A stretch of DNA of 38,332 nucleotides. Source: an uncultured Clostridia bacterium. GTDB taxonomy: Bacteria; Bacillota; Clostridia; Oscillospirales; Ruminococcaceae. A model generated the notes under the pieces. The model did no database searches and was not told where the DNA came from. It saw nothing but the letters and a program-made list of their open reading frames with translations. The stretch covers positions 1 to 38,332 of the forward strand of contig CALXBD010000090.1 in the NCBI GenBank assembly GCA_944386445.1, written 5' to 3'. Each line of letters begins with the position of its first letter. Positions within the stretch are counted from its first letter, which is position 1. Positions 17,729 to 26,941 of this stretch are shown here, piece by piece. The position numbers and the translations under genes were made by a program.

Positions 17729-18268
17729 TTATTTCGCGAACGGTGCGCCGAGAAGGCTCAGAAGTTCGCGGCCTTCCTCGTCGGTTTTCGCAGTTGTGAT
17801 GAAGCTGATATCCATACCGCGGATCTTATCGATTTTATCGTACTCGATTTCCGGGAAGATCAGCTGTTCTTTCAGGCCGACCGTATAGTTGCCGCGGCCA
17901 TCAAAGGAGTTGGGATTGATTCCGCGGAAGTCCCGGACACGGGGCAGCGCCACGTTAAAGAACCGATCCATAAACTCATACATTTTATCCGCACGGAGGG
18001 TAACCTTTGCGCCGATTACCATTCCTTCACGGAGTTTAAAGTTTGCGATGGAGGTCTTTGCCACTGTCAGGATCGGTTTCTGACCGGTAATTGCAGCCAG
18101 ATCCTTCACAACAGCGTCCATCACTTTAGAATTTTCACGAGCTTCGCCGCAGCCGACGTTGATCACGATCTTTTCAAGCTTCGGGATCTGCATGACACTC
18201 TTGTAGCCGAACTTCTTCATCAGAGCCGGGGCTACGTCGCTCTTATAATAATCTTTCAGACGGGCCAT
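17729..18268 (-). CDS. rplE: 50S ribosomal protein uL5
   Basis: The 179-residue 5S rRNA-binding protein of the central protuberance starts [20 protein letters not shown]. It carries [11 protein letters not shown] and [18 protein letters not shown], both family signatures. It lies 16 bases after rplX. Confidence 0.97.
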   Translation of the reverse strand: MARLKDYYKSDVAPALMKKFGYKSVMQIPKLEKIVINVGCGEARENSKVMDAVVKDLAAITGQKPILTVAKTSIANFKLREGMVIGAKVTLRADKMYEFMDRFFNVALPRVRDFRGINPNSFDGRGNYTVGLKEQLIFPEIEYDKIDKIRGMDISFITTAKTDEEGRELLSLLGAPFAK

Positions 18269-18284
18269 GTGTTCTCCTCCTTAC

Positions 18285-18602
18285 TTAAAAAGTCTCGCCG
18301 CACTTGCACTGGCGTTCTTTAGTGCCATCCGCATTCACCTTATGATGTACGCGGGTAGGTTTGCCGCATTTGGGGCAGACGAGCATTGCCTTGCAGGCAT
18401 ACATGGGGGCTTCTGCCTTCACGATACCGCCCTGTTCGCCCATCTGGCGGGGTTTCACGTGTTTGGTTACCAGGTTGCAGCCCTCGATGATGATCTTACC
18501 CTCTTTGGGGCTGACCTCCAGGACTTTTCCCTGTTTGCCCTTATCTTTTCCGCTGATAATGACGACTTTGTCGCCGGTTTTCACATGAATCTTGTTAGCC
18601 AT
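18285..18602 (-). CDS. rplX: 50S ribosomal protein uL24 with zinc-ribbon-like tail
   Basis: The 105-residue protein has the KOW motif near the N-terminus ([20 protein letters not shown]). The C-terminal half carries C-P-K-C-G-K-P-T-R and a later C-K-C, which could bind zinc. L24 is an assembly initiator that binds the 5' region of 23S rRNA near the tunnel exit. Confidence 0.96.
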   Translation of the reverse strand: MANKIHVKTGDKVVIISGKDKGKQGKVLEVSPKEGKIIIEGCNLVTKHVKPRQMGEQGGIVKAEAPMYACKAMLVCPKCGKPTRVHHKVNADGTKERQCKCGETF

Positions 18603-18617
18603 CTCTTCGCACCTCCA

Positions 18618-18986
18618 TCAAAGGACTTCCGGGGCGAGAGAGAGGATCTTCATGTAATCTTTTTCACGAAGCTCTCTGGCCACCGGCCCAAAAATACGGG
18701 TGCCGCGGGGGTTTTTATCCTCACGGATGATGACTGCCGCATTCTCATCGAAGCGGATATAGGTACCGTCCTCTCGGCGAAGGCCCTTCACCGAACGTAC
18801 GATTACTGCTTTGACTACATCGCCTTTTTTTACAACGCCGCCTGGTGTTGCTTTTTTGACCGAGCAAACCACGACGTCGCCAATGTTGGCGTACCGTCTT
18901 CCGGAACCGCCCAACACACGGATACACATGAGTTCTTTCGCGCCGGTATTATCGGCTACTTTCATGCGTGTTTGCATCTGTATCAC
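18618..18986 (-). CDS. rplN: 50S ribosomal protein uL14
   Basis: The 122-residue protein begins [18 protein letters not shown], the family signature, and ends in LAPEVL. L14 lies at the subunit interface and is the docking site for the silencing factor RsfS. It lies 62 bases after rpsQ. Confidence 0.97.
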   Translation of the reverse strand: MIQMQTRMKVADNTGAKELMCIRVLGGSGRRYANIGDVVVCSVKKATPGGVVKKGDVVKAVIVRSVKGLRREDGTYIRFDENAAVIIREDKNPRGTRIFGPVARELREKDYMKILSLAPEVL

Positions 18987-19048
18987 AGTGCGTTTCCTCC
19001 TTTCGGATTCTCAAAGAAGAATCTTCCATCTGCGCTTATCGGCGCAAC

Positions 19049-19306
19049 TTATTTCGCTTTGGAAATGATCTCGGTGACTCTCCATCTCTTGTCTTTAGAC
19101 AGAGGACGGGTTTCCATCACCAGCACCTTATCGCCTTCGTTGCAGACGTTTTCTTCGTCGTGGGCTTTCAGCTTCACGGTGCGTTTCACAATTTTATTGT
19201 AAAGGGGGTGGCGGACGTTGTCCTGGATGGCGACTACTACAGTCTTATCCATCTTGCTGCTGACGACGGTGCCGACCCGTGTTTTTCTGAGGTTTCTCTC
19301 GCTCAC
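19049..19306 (-). CDS. rpsQ: 30S ribosomal protein uS17
   Basis: The 85-residue OB-fold protein has [17 protein letters not shown] at the N-terminus and [13 protein letters not shown] later, both conserved. It is a primary binder of the 16S rRNA 5' domain. It lies 18 bases after rpmC. Confidence 0.97.
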   Translation of the reverse strand: MSERNLRKTRVGTVVSSKMDKTVVVAIQDNVRHPLYNKIVKRTVKLKAHDEENVCNEGDKVLVMETRPLSKDKRWRVTEIISKAK

Positions 19307-19324
19307 AGCGTTTCCTCCTTATCG

Positions 19325-19519
19325 TTATCGGGCGCTCTCCTGCTGCTGGAGCACCGTCATGATCCGGGCAATGTCCTTCTTGACCGCTTTGATCCGCATG
19401 GGGTTATCCAGCTGGTTGACAGCAAGCTGAAAGCGCAGGTTAAACAGCTCTGCTTTGGAATCATTCAGCTTTGTCTTCAACTCTTCTACAGACATTTCTC
19501 TGATTTCCTTCGTCTTCAT
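19325..19519 (-). CDS. rpmC: 50S ribosomal protein uL29
   Basis: The 64-residue two-helix protein starts [18 protein letters not shown] and has [20 protein letters not shown]29 sits by L23 at the tunnel exit. Its start overlaps the rplP stop by four bases (ATGA), implying coupled translation. Confidence 0.97.
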   Translation of the reverse strand: MKTKEIREMSVEELKTKLNDSKAELFNLRFQLAVNQLDNPMRIKAVKKDIARIMTVLQQQESAR

Positions 19520-19947
19520 TCTTGCTCACCACCTGTCTTTTTTTCGGCAGCTACAAACTTGCACTTGATCGGCAGTTTGTTCGCGGCGAGACGCATAGCC
19601 TCTCGGGCCAGCTCTTCGGAAACGCCGCCGATTTCAAACATGACCCGGCCGGGTTTCACAACGGCCACCCAGTATTCCGGGGAACCTTTACCTTTACCCA
19701 TTCGGGTTTCAGCCGGCTGCTCGGTTACGGGCTTGTCGGGGAAAATCTTGATCCATACCTGACCGCCACGTTTAATGTAACGGGTCATTGCGATACGGGC
19801 AGCCTCGATCTGGTTGGAAGTAATCCAGCAGGGTTCGAGAGCCTGCAGGCCGTAATCGCCGTAGGTAACGGTATTACCGCGGGTTGCAGTGCCTTTCATA
19901 CGGCCTCTCTGCTGACGGCGGTATTTTACACGCTTTGGAAGCAGCAT
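19516..19947 (-). CDS. rplP: 50S ribosomal protein uL16
   Basis: The 143-residue protein starts [19 protein letters not shown] and carries [16 protein letters not shown] and [17 protein letters not shown], the loop that approaches the A site. It overlaps rpsC by one base and rpmC by four. Confidence 0.97.
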   Translation of the reverse strand: MLLPKRVKYRRQQRGRMKGTATRGNTVTYGDYGLQALEPCWITSNQIEAARIAMTRYIKRGGQVWIKIFPDKPVTEQPAETRMGKGKGSPEYWVAVVKPGRVMFEIGGVSEELAREAMRLAANKLPIKCKFVAAEKKTGGEQE

Positions 19948-20687
19948 TATTTGTTACCTCCTTCCGGACGGGGTCTGCGGTTATTGCGGGGACGGTCTTC
20001 CCGGCGGTCGCTTCTGCGGTCGTCGCGGGGTGCCCGCGCAGATTTCTTAGTGACTTCGCCCTTCAGCACCTCGCCGGTGTAGATCCAGACTTTTACGCCG
20101 ATCTTGCCGTAAGTGGTGTTTGCTTCAGCGAAGCCGTAATCGATATCCGCACGCAGAGTCTGCAGCGGAACAGTGCCTTCTTCGTAATGCTCGGTACGGG
20201 CGATTTCAGCGCCGCCGAGACGTCCGGATACGCAGGTCTTGATGCCCTTGGCACCCAGACGCATGGTCCGGCCGATAGACTGTTTCATCGCGCGGCGGAA
20301 GGAGATACGTTTCTCCAGCTGCTGAGCGATGCTTTCGGCCACCAGCTGTGCAGACAGGTCAGGCTGCCGCACTTCCACGATATTGATGTGGACTGGTTTG
20401 CCGATCATTGCTTCCACCTGCTGGCGGAGCTTGTCGATTTTTGCGCCGCCCTGGCCGATAACCATACCGGGCTTTGCGCAGTGAATGTGGATTCTCACCT
20501 TCATGGCGTCCCGTTCGATCTCGACGCGGGGCACTCCTGCGGCTTTCAGTTCCTCTTTGATAAAATTACGGACTTTGTAATCTTCAACAAGGATGTCGCC
20601 GAAAGCTTTTTTATCTGCAAACCAGCGGGAATCCCAATCTTTAATGACACCCACACGGAGCCCGTGGGGATTAACTTTTTGGCCCAT
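19947..20687 (-). CDS. rpsC: 30S ribosomal protein uS3
   Basis: The 246-residue protein begins [20 protein letters not shown]. It has a type II KH domain ([20 protein letters not shown]) and the C-terminal domain at the mRNA entry channel. The C-terminal tail of about 30 residues is very Arg-rich ([18 protein letters not shown]), longer and more basic than in many Firmicutes. It lies 20 bases after rplV. Confidence 0.97.
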   Translation of the reverse strand: MGQKVNPHGLRVGVIKDWDSRWFADKKAFGDILVEDYKVRNFIKEELKAAGVPRVEIERDAMKVRIHIHCAKPGMVIGQGGAKIDKLRQQVEAMIGKPVHINIVEVRQPDLSAQLVAESIAQQLEKRISFRRAMKQSIGRTMRLGAKGIKTCVSGRLGGAEIARTEHYEEGTVPLQTLRADIDYGFAEANTTYGKIGVKVWIYTGEVLKGEVTKKSARAPRDDRRSDRREDRPRNNRRPRPEGGNK

Positions 20688-20707
20688 AGTTTACCTCCTC
20701 TTCCAGC

Positions 20708-21043
20708 TTATTCCTTTTCTTTCAAGGAAAGGGTGATGTGCGAAGTCCTCTTGAGAACTCTGGCTGCGCTGCCCTTAGCGCGGGGACGAATCCGTTTCAT
20801 TGTCGGGCCGGGGCAGACGAAGCACTCCGCCACATACAGATTGTTCACATCCATATTGAAGTTGTGATCCGCATTGGCGACGGCCGATTTCAGAAGCTTC
20901 AAAAGATATTCACTGGCAGACTTGGGGGTCTGCTCCAGGATCGCCTGGGCGACTTTCACGTCTTTCCCGCGGATCAGGTTCAGCACGATCTGAACTTTCC
21001 GGGGGGAAATCCGGACATGTCTAAGGTAAGCCTTAGCTTCCAT
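20708..21043 (-). CDS. rplV: 50S ribosomal protein uL22
   Basis: The 111-residue protein has [20 protein letters not shown] at the N-terminus. The beta-hairpin ending in [20 protein letters not shown] lines the exit tunnel, where macrolide resistance changes occur in other bacteria. It lies 21 bases after rpsS. Confidence 0.97.
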   Translation of the reverse strand: MEAKAYLRHVRISPRKVQIVLNLIRGKDVKVAQAILEQTPKSASEYLLKLLKSAVANADHNFNMDVNNLYVAECFVCPGPTMKRIRPRAKGSAARVLKRTSHITLSLKEKE

Positions 21044-21064
21044 TGAAAAATCCTCCTTTCGGCC

Positions 21065-21346
21065 TTAGTTTCCGTTATTTGATGTTTTAGATCCGGCGTG
21101 GCCTTTAAATGTTCTGGTAGGTGCAAACTCTCCCAGTTTGTGTCCTACCATGTCCTCGGTGACGTACACCGGGACATGTTTCCGTCCGTCGTGGACGGCA
21201 AAAGTATGTCCGACGAATTCCGGGAAGATGGTGGAGGCGCGGCTCCAGGTTTTCACAACCTTCTTCTCGCCCTTCTCGTTCATTTCCGCGACTTTTTTGT
21301 AGAGTGCCGGTTGTACAAACGGCCCCTTCTTAACGCTTCTGCCCAT
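21065..21346 (-). CDS. rpsS: 30S ribosomal protein uS19
   Basis: The 93-residue protein begins [19 protein letters not shown] and contains [19 protein letters not shown] and [14 protein letters not shown]. It lies in the head with S13, 20 bases after rplB. Confidence 0.97.
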   Translation of the reverse strand: MGRSVKKGPFVQPALYKKVAEMNEKGEKKVVKTWSRASTIFPEFVGHTFAVHDGRKHVPVYVTEDMVGHKLGEFAPTRTFKGHAGSKTSNNGN

Positions 21347-21366
21347 GATTCATCCTCCTTTCAGAA

Positions 21367-22200
21367 TTACTTCGCGTTCCGGCGTTTCACGATGAACTTA
21401 TCGGAGCGCTGGTGGTTCTTCCGGGTCTTGTAGCCCAGAGCAGGTTTGCCCCAAGGAGTAACAGGACCGGGACGGCCGATGGGAGATTTACCTTCACCAC
21501 CGCCATGAGGATGGTCGCAGGGGTTCATAACAGAACCGCGGACGGTAGGACGCCAGCCCATGTGACGTTTCCGGCCGGCCTTACCGATGGAGACGTTTTC
21601 GTGGTCGATGTTGCCAACCTGGCCGATGGTGGCCATGCAGCTGGCGGAGAAGTTCCGCAGCTCGCCGGAAGGCAGACGGACCAGAGCGTATTCGCCCTCT
21701 TTTGCCATCAGCTGGGCCATATTGCCTGCTGCGCGGACCAGCTGAGCGCCTTTATTAGGATAAAGCTCCACGTTGTGGATGAAAGTACCCACAGGGATGT
21801 TGGCCATGGGAAGCGCGTTGCCGGGTTTGATATCGGCATCGGCGCCGCTGCGGACGGTGTCGCCCACATTCAGGCCGTTAGGAGCCAGGATATAACGTTT
21901 CTCGCCGTCCTCGTACTGGAGCAGGGCAATATGAGCGGACCGGTTGGGGTCGTACTCGATGGTCTGAACGGTAGCGTTCATGCCGATTTTATCCCGCTTG
22001 AAGTCGATGACGCGGTATTTGGTACGGTTGCCGCCGCCGCGATGGCGAACGGTGATACGGCCGTAGCTGTTGCGGCCGGATTTCTTCTTCATGGGCTCGA
22101 GAAGGCTCTTCTCGGGGCCGCATTTGGAAAGGCCGGAGTAATCCGTAACCGTCATCTGCCGTCTGGCAGGGGTAGTCGGACGGAATGACTTGATAGCCAT
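21367..22200 (-). CDS. rplB: 50S ribosomal protein uL2
   Basis: The 277-residue protein carries the conserved peptidyl-transferase-proximal segment [20 protein letters not shown], including the family's key His. The N-terminus [17 protein letters not shown] is canonical. It lies 113 bases after rplW, one of the larger gaps in the operon. Confidence 0.98.
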   Translation of the reverse strand: MAIKSFRPTTPARRQMTVTDYSGLSKCGPEKSLLEPMKKKSGRNSYGRITVRHRGGGNRTKYRVIDFKRDKIGMNATVQTIEYDPNRSAHIALLQYEDGEKRYILAPNGLNVGDTVRSGADADIKPGNALPMANIPVGTFIHNVELYPNKGAQLVRAAGNMAQLMAKEGEYALVRLPSGELRNFSASCMATIGQVGNIDHENVSIGKAGRKRHMGWRPTVRGSVMNPCDHPHGGGEGKSPIGRPGPVTPWGKPALGYKTRKNHQRSDKFIVKRRNAK

Positions 22201-22313
22201 AGTAATTCACTCTCCTATGTTGGTTTCGCGAGGAGCAGGGGTCGGGTGCTCCTCATACATCACCCAGGGAACCGAATTCCCCTCAGGCATTCTGCCTGAT
22301 GACCAGGGATGGC

Positions 22314-22607
22314 TTATGCCATGCCCTCGAAGAACTCGATTGTTTTGGAGTCTTCGCTCAGCTTGACGATGGCTTTTTTCCAGTCGGGTTTATAGCCTTC
22401 GTAGCGGCCCATTCTTTTAAAGCGGCCCTTCATGCTGATGGTGTTGACCTTTTCAACCTTCACGCCGAAAATCTCTTCGACGGCTTTGGCGATTTCCACT
22501 TTAGTGGAATCCTTTGCTACTTTAAAGGTATACCGTTTTTCCGGCACGCCCATCAAGGATTTCTCTGTGATAACAGGAGCAATCACAATATCGTGCGCAA
22601 GTTTCAT
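22314..22607 (-). CDS. rplW: 50S ribosomal protein uL23
   Basis: The 97-residue protein has VIAPVITEKSLMG at the N-terminus and KAVEEIFGVKVEKVNTI, the conserved core. It is the docking point for SRP and trigger factor at the tunnel exit. Its ATG overlaps the rplD stop by one base (TAATG). Confidence 0.97.
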   Translation of the reverse strand: MKLAHDIVIAPVITEKSLMGVPEKRYTFKVAKDSTKVEIAKAVEEIFGVKVEKVNTISMKGRFKRMGRYEGYKPDWKKAIVKLSEDSKTIEFFEGMA

Positions 22608-23230
22608 TATGCGTACACCTCCTCGATTTTCGCCACAGCGCCCTTAACCACGATAAACTTATTGCAGTTGAGGACATCGTAGACGTTCAGGGTGTTCACA
22701 GAAGCTGTTTTCACACCGGGGATATTTGCAAAGCTCTTCAGGACCTTCTCGTCGGCTCCATCCAGGACGACCAGAGATTTCTTCTCAGCGCCCAGTGCCT
22801 TGAGCATATCGGCCATGGTTTTGGTCTTGTAGGCATCGGTAGCGATGCTGTCCACGACGACCATGTCGCTGTCCAGGACCTTGGAAGAGAACGCGGATTT
22901 CAGAGCCAGGCGTTTGACCTTCTTATTGAGGCCAACAACATAATCCCGGGGTTTGGGTCCCAGAGCAACGCCGCCGTGGGTCCACTGGGGAGCGCGGGTA
23001 GAGCCCTGACGTGCATGGCCGGTACCTTTCTGTCTCCAGGGTTTACGGCCGCCGCCGCTGACTTCGGTGCGGGTCAGGGTAGACTGTGTGCCCTGACGCT
23101 GGTTGGCCAGGTAGGAGACCACGGCCAGGTGCATGGCGGCCTTGTTGGGCTCAACGCCGAACACGGTCTCGGAAAGCTCGATCTCAGAGACGGCTTTGCC
23201 TGCCATATCAAATACAGAAACCTTAGGCAT
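22607..23230 (-). CDS. rplD: 50S ribosomal protein uL4
   Basis: The 207-residue protein has the long tunnel loop with GGGRKPWRQKGTGHARQGS between the two halves of the globular domain. In gamma-proteobacteria L4 represses the S10 operon; this is not assumed here, although this operon has a leader terminator. It lies 17 bases after rplC. Confidence 0.97.
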   Translation of the reverse strand: MPKVSVFDMAGKAVSEIELSETVFGVEPNKAAMHLAVVSYLANQRQGTQSTLTRTEVSGGGRKPWRQKGTGHARQGSTRAPQWTHGGVALGPKPRDYVVGLNKKVKRLALKSAFSSKVLDSDMVVVDSIATDAYKTKTMADMLKALGAEKKSLVVLDGADEKVLKSFANIPGVKTASVNTLNVYDVLNCNKFIVVKGAVAKIEEVYA

Positions 23231-23247
23231 TGGTATTCCTCCTTCCC

Positions 23248-23880
23248 TTATGCCTTCTTGCTGTCGGTCAGAATCACCAGTCCGCCTTTAGGGCCGGGGA
23301 TTGCGCCTTTAACAGCAATCAGATTGTTTTCGACGTCGATTTTGACCACTTCCAGGTTCTGGACAGTGACCTGCTCAGCGCCCATGTGTCCTGCCATGCC
23401 CTTGCCCTTGAAGATACGGGACGGGTCGGAGATGGCGCCCATGGAGCCGGGCTGACGGCCGACAGGGCCGGTGCCGTGGGTATGGCGGAGGGTTTTCTGG
23501 CCGTGACGCTTGATTGCGCCCTGGTAGCCTTTACCTTTGCTGATCCCGCAGACATCGACTGCATCGCCGCAGGCGAATGCATCGGCTTTAATGATATCGC
23601 CAATGTTGTAGCTTCCGCAGTCATCGAACCGGAATTCCCGGAGGGATTTCTTAGGAGCAACATCTGCTTTGTCAAAATGGCCTTTCTGGGGCTTGTTGAC
23701 CTTGTTGGCCTTGGCGTCGCCAAAACCAAGCTGAACCGCGTCGTAGCCATCGTTCTGGACGGTCTTTTTCTGCACAACGGTGCAGGGGCCGGCTTCGACG
23801 ACGGTAACCGGAACGACTTTTCCGGACTCATCGAAAATCTGGGTCATACCGATTTTCTTACCGATGATACCTTTTTTCAT
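23248..23880 (-). CDS. rplC: 50S ribosomal protein uL3
   Basis: The 210-residue protein starts [20 protein letters not shown] and includes [15 protein letters not shown] and [17 protein letters not shown], the loop that reaches the peptidyl transferase centre. It lies 93 bases after rpsJ. Confidence 0.97.
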   Translation of the reverse strand: MKKGIIGKKIGMTQIFDESGKVVPVTVVEAGPCTVVQKKTVQNDGYDAVQLGFGDAKANKVNKPQKGHFDKADVAPKKSLREFRFDDCGSYNIGDIIKADAFACGDAVDVCGISKGKGYQGAIKRHGQKTLRHTHGTGPVGRQPGSMGAISDPSRIFKGKGMAGHMGAEQVTVQNLEVVKIDVENNLIAVKGAIPGPKGGLVILTDSKKA

Positions 23881-23973
23881 CTTTACTTTCCTCCTATAAG
23901 GCTATTGCTTGGCATTTCACCAACTTGACCTCCCGGACGCCTTGCATCCGGATCATGGGCATACTCCGCGAGA

Positions 23974-24285
23974 TTAGAGGTTAATCTCGATTTCAACGCC
24001 CGCGGGAAGCTCTAAGCCCTGCAGTGCCTCGACGGTTTTTGCGGAAGGCCGCAGAACGTCGATCAGGCGCTTGTGGGTTCTCATTTCAAACTGCTCACGG
24101 CTGTCTTTGTACTTATGAACAGCGCGGAGAATGGTCACGACCTCTTTTTCGGTAGGCAGCGGGATGGGGCCTGCAACTCTGGCACCGGTCCGCTTTGCTG
24201 TTTCCACAATTTTGCCTGCAGCGGCATCCACCAAATTGTGATCGTACCCTTTCAATCTGATTCTGAGCTTTTCTTTGACTGCCAC
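23974..24285 (-). CDS. rpsJ: 30S ribosomal protein uS10 (NusE)
   Basis: The 103-residue protein has [20 protein letters not shown] and the loop [11 protein letters not shown]. Besides its ribosomal role in the head, S10 is NusE, the NusB partner in transcription antitermination. The start is GTG (24285-24283), nine bases behind AGGAGG. It is the first gene of the superoperon and lies about 415 bases downstream of the inferred start site of the promoter at 24708-24736, behind a leader terminator. Confidence 0.97.
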   Translation of the reverse strand: MAVKEKLRIRLKGYDHNLVDAAAGKIVETAKRTGARVAGPIPLPTEKEVVTILRAVHKYKDSREQFEMRTHKRLIDVLRPSAKTVEALQGLELPAGVEIEINL

Positions 24286-24703
24286 TTGTCATCGCCTCCT
24301 CGGAAATTTTGGGGACAAGACCAAAGTCAGAACACGTTTCCGTGTGTTTCGCGTTCAGGCATCAAAAAACCGGAAAAACGGGAGTTTTTCCGGGATGTCT
24401 GAATCACACGCATACCACCGCCGCGCCTTTTGGTCAAAGCATACGGGTATGGGGCACTTGCAGCCTTAAAAGGCGCAGTTTGCCTGGAGTCACCCGCAGT
24501 TTTTTTTGCCGAAGCGCAAACGCCGGGGTATTTCCATCGTATTCATACTTTTGTCGCCCGGTTTAAAATCGGCCATACTCAGCGAAAATTCCCTGCTCTG
24601 GGAGCCTTTCCGGATTGGGTTCATCTGACAGGCGCCTGGTTTCCGGAGTTCGGAACCGGCAGCCACCTCTCGCGTCATCGCATATCTGTCGCAGTCACGC
24701 AAG
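24286..24703 (-). promoter_or_regulatory. Long structured 5' leader of the S10 operon
   Basis: This 415-nt transcribed leader contains no recognisable gene. Visible structure in transcript order: a hairpin near 24630-24656 (GGTTCCG with CGGAAACC); a 9-bp perfect stem joining 24468-24476 and 24423-24431 around an inner CATAC/GTATG hairpin (24440-24451); a terminator (24364-24393); an outer stem embracing it, 24394-24403 with 24354-24363 (nine of ten pairs) plus CACAC/GTGTG outside; and ACACG/CGTGT (24332-24345), which competes with the outer pairing. A 70-residue frame (24490-24702) starts with TTG at the presumed +1 and is not considered a gene. No T-box or known ribosomal leader was recognised. 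Confidence 0.6.
24364..24393 (-). terminator. Leader terminator (attenuator) upstream of rpsJ
   Basis: On the minus strand, CCGGAAAAAC pairs with GTTTTTCCGG over 10 perfect base pairs around a four-base loop, followed by six T. It lies 308 bases downstream of the likely start site and 79 bases before the rpsJ GTG. A transcript must read through it to reach the ribosomal genes. Confidence 0.8.
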
Positions 24704-24707
24704 GATT

Positions 24708-24736
24708 ATTATACAATGTCCGCAACCGTTTGGCAA
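24708..24736 (-). promoter_or_regulatory. Promoter of the S10 operon
   Basis: On the minus strand, TTGCCA (24736-24731) is followed by a 17-bp spacer and TATAAT (24713-24708). It begins 37 bases beyond the rlmA stop codon, and no clear terminator separates it from the aromatic operon. Confidence 0.82.
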
Positions 24737-24772
24737 GGGATTTCACAAATATTTTTATGAATTTTTTGTAAA

Positions 24773-25597
24773 TTATTTCCCTTTCCGATAAACCAAAATC
24801 TCAAAAGAAATTCCTGTCTCCAAATCCGGCAGCTCCGCCAGTTTCCGGTCGGTATCAACGCCGCTTTTATAATAGTAAGGCGTCATCGAAAACAGATTCC
24901 GGATATCCTGATTATCAGGCAGATAAATTCGGGCCTCCACCGGGATTTTTTCTTCAAAGAAAAATCCTTCCAGCTGGTAATCCTTTACCTCATTTTCATA
25001 GGGCTCGTCATAAAGCGCTTTTTTCAGCTCCCACAGGTGCAGCTGGCCGGGAATCCCCATCAGGAAGATCCCGCCGGGCTTCAGCACCCGCAGGTATTCC
25101 TCCCCACAGTAGGGGGAAAACAGGCTGACGACCCCATCGCAGCTTCCCGTCGGAATGGGCAGATGATATACACTGGCCACAGCACACCGGGCGTCCGGGC
25201 AGCGCCGGGCGCATTTTTCGGCTGCAAATTTGGAAATATCCACTGCCATGACATCCGGCTGGGTCGCCGCCAGGGCACCGGCCATAGCCTCCGTGTAATA
25301 GCCCTCTCCGCAGCCCGCGTCCAGTACCACAGGATGGCTTCTTTCTCCCAGATACCGAACGGCTGCTTCGGCCACCGCCTTTGCAAAAGGTGCGTAGTAT
25401 CCTTTTTCCAGGAAATCCCGCCGGGCATTGACCATCAGCTTGTTATCCCCGGGGACTTTGGCGTGCTTGGCATTGGGCGGGATCAGGTTTACATATCCGC
25501 TGCGGGCTTTATCAAAAGAATGTCCCTTCCCGCAGCGGAGGCTTCCTGCCTGCTCCATCAAAGGCTCGCCGCAAATGGGACAGAGAAACGGTACCAT
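24773..25597 (-). CDS. rlmA: 23S rRNA guanine-N1 methyltransferase, RlmA family
   Basis: The 274-residue protein starts M-V-P-F-L-C-P-I-C-G. The N-terminal zinc ribbon uses Cys6, Cys9, Cys22 and His26, and the SAM-binding motif VLDAGCGEGYYTE follows at about residue 90. This is the layout of RlmA(I)/RlmA(II) enzymes, which methylate G745 or G748 in helix 35 of 23S rRNA; the II type confers tylosin tolerance in its hosts. Which base is modified here cannot be told. The start at 25597 has AGGAGG six bases upstream; the longer frame to 25696 overlaps aroE and is rejected. The gap to aroE is one base, so it is the last gene of the aromatic operon. Confidence 0.82.
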   Translation of the reverse strand: MVPFLCPICGEPLMEQAGSLRCGKGHSFDKARSGYVNLIPPNAKHAKVPGDNKLMVNARRDFLEKGYYAPFAKAVAEAAVRYLGERSHPVVLDAGCGEGYYTEAMAGALAATQPDVMAVDISKFAAEKCARRCPDARCAVASVYHLPIPTGSCDGVVSLFSPYCGEEYLRVLKPGGIFLMGIPGQLHLWELKKALYDEPYENEVKDYQLEGFFFEEKIPVEARIYLPDNQDIRNLFSMTPYYYKSGVDTDRKLAELPDLETGISFEILVYRKGK

Positions 25598-25598
25598 A

Positions 25599-26441
25599 TC
25601 ACGCCTCCTGTCCCAACGCCTTTCGGACCTCTTTCCCCAGATAGGCGCCCATATCGTCCCGGTTAAAAGACTGCCCCAAAAAGATTTCAAACGCATAAAT
25701 TGCCTGGTAGATCAACATATTCAGCCCGTTGCAGCAGCGGATTCCTCTGGCGGCGCACTCCCGCAGCAGGGAGGTTTCCGCAGGCTTGTAGACGATATCA
25801 CATACAGCAGCGGAAGTTCCGTCCAAAAAGGAAAAATCGGAAAAATTGCTGTCGATGCCGCTCATTCCCAAAGGGGTGGCGTTGACAATGACGTCGCTGA
25901 CCTTCCCGCAGGAATCGGCAGACAACTGGTCAAAGGACCGGACCGTGACACGAGGATCTTCTGCCATAGCGGCGGCCTTGGCCGGAGTACGGCAGAAAAC
26001 CGTTACGGATTTAGCGCCCATTTCCAGGGCCTTTTTGCAGATAGAGAGCGCGGCGCCGCCGGCTCCCAGCAGGCTGACCCGCGCGCCCTGAAAGGAAACA
26101 CCCATCAGCCGCAGGGCGGATACGATGCCGTTGCCGTCGGTATTGAAGCCATAGAGTTTCCCGTCCGTTACCCGCACGGTATTCACGGCGCCGCAGCTGG
26201 CCGCATAGGTATCGATGCCGTCCAGGTACGGCAAGATGTGGCTCTTATGCGGAATGGTAATGTTAAACCCATCTAAATTTTCCCGGGCAAACTTTACAAA
26301 ATCTCCCAGTCCCTCCGTGTGGACCAAATGGGCGTCATAGCTACCCGGTACCCCCAGACGCTCCATCATTTTTCCCTGGATCAGCGGGGAGAGGGTATGG
26401 GCAATGGGGTCCCCAATGACGGCAAGACGCAAATCAGCCAT
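25599..26441 (-). CDS. aroE: Shikimate dehydrogenase
   Basis: The 280-residue enzyme reduces 3-dehydroshikimate to shikimate with NADPH. Substrate-binding HTLSPLIQ and the catalytic Lys in NITIPHKSHI are present. FNTDGNGIV, the nucleotide loop GAGGAALS and NATPLGM are also canonical. It overlaps aroK by eight bases and is followed by rlmA. Confidence 0.96.
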   Translation of the reverse strand: MADLRLAVIGDPIAHTLSPLIQGKMMERLGVPGSYDAHLVHTEGLGDFVKFARENLDGFNITIPHKSHILPYLDGIDTYAASCGAVNTVRVTDGKLYGFNTDGNGIVSALRLMGVSFQGARVSLLGAGGAALSICKKALEMGAKSVTVFCRTPAKAAAMAEDPRVTVRSFDQLSADSCGKVSDVIVNATPLGMSGIDSNFSDFSFLDGTSAAVCDIVYKPAETSLLRECAARGIRCCNGLNMLIYQAIYAFEIFLGQSFNRDDMGAYLGKEVRKALGQEA

Positions 26442-26940
26442 GAAAATCTCCTTTCAGTAACGCGATGATAGATTCAGCCACCTCAGCTGGAGCAGCGTGG
26501 CTGCCTGCGGTAACCTCCGCATATTGCCGGTAAAGGCCGATGCGCTGGTCGTAAAGGGCCTGCACACGGCTTAAATCCCCAGCGATCAGCGGCCGTCCAG
26601 ACAGATCCGACCCACAGATTTCCTCCACGGTCCGGTCCAGGAAAATCACCGTCCCGGAAGCGGACAAGGCTTCCATGTTCTCCTTTCGCAGGATGATCCC
26701 TCCGCCGGTAGCAATGACCTGTCCGGTTCGGGAAGCGGCTTCCCGGGCGCAGGCAGTCTCCCGCTTCCGGAAGCCTTCCTCCCCTTCCTCCGCAAAAATT
26801 TCCGGGATAGACCTTCCGGCTGCCTTTGCGATTTCCTCGTCCAGATCCGCAAAGACAAACCCCAGCCGCTCCGCCAGGATTTTCCCTACCGACGTCTTGC
26901 CGCTGCCCGGCATCCCGATCAGCACCAGATTTTCCTTCAT
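26434..26940 (-). CDS. aroK: Shikimate kinase
   Basis: The 168-residue enzyme phosphorylates shikimate at O3. The P-loop GMPGSGKTSVG, FADLDEEI (Mg and shikimate Asp residues), the Arg-containing EEGFRKRE and ATGGGIILR are all present. Its ATG lies one base beyond the pheA stop. Confidence 0.96.
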   Translation of the reverse strand: MKENLVLIGMPGSGKTSVGKILAERLGFVFADLDEEIAKAAGRSIPEIFAEEGEEGFRKRETACAREAASRTGQVIATGGGIILRKENMEALSASGTVIFLDRTVEEICGSDLSGRPLIAGDLSRVQALYDQRIGLYRQYAEVTAGSHAAPAEVAESIIALLKGDFHG

Positions 26941-26941
26941 A

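Noticed and set aside
24490-24702. A 70-codon frame inside the S10 leader
   Set aside because: It would start with TTG at or next to the presumed transcription start, has no ribosome binding site and no protein-like features. A shorter internal leader peptide cannot be fully excluded.
25598-25696. Upstream extension of rlmA to 25696
   Set aside because: It overlaps aroE by about 100 bases. AGGAGG and the zinc-ribbon N-terminus support the start at 25597.
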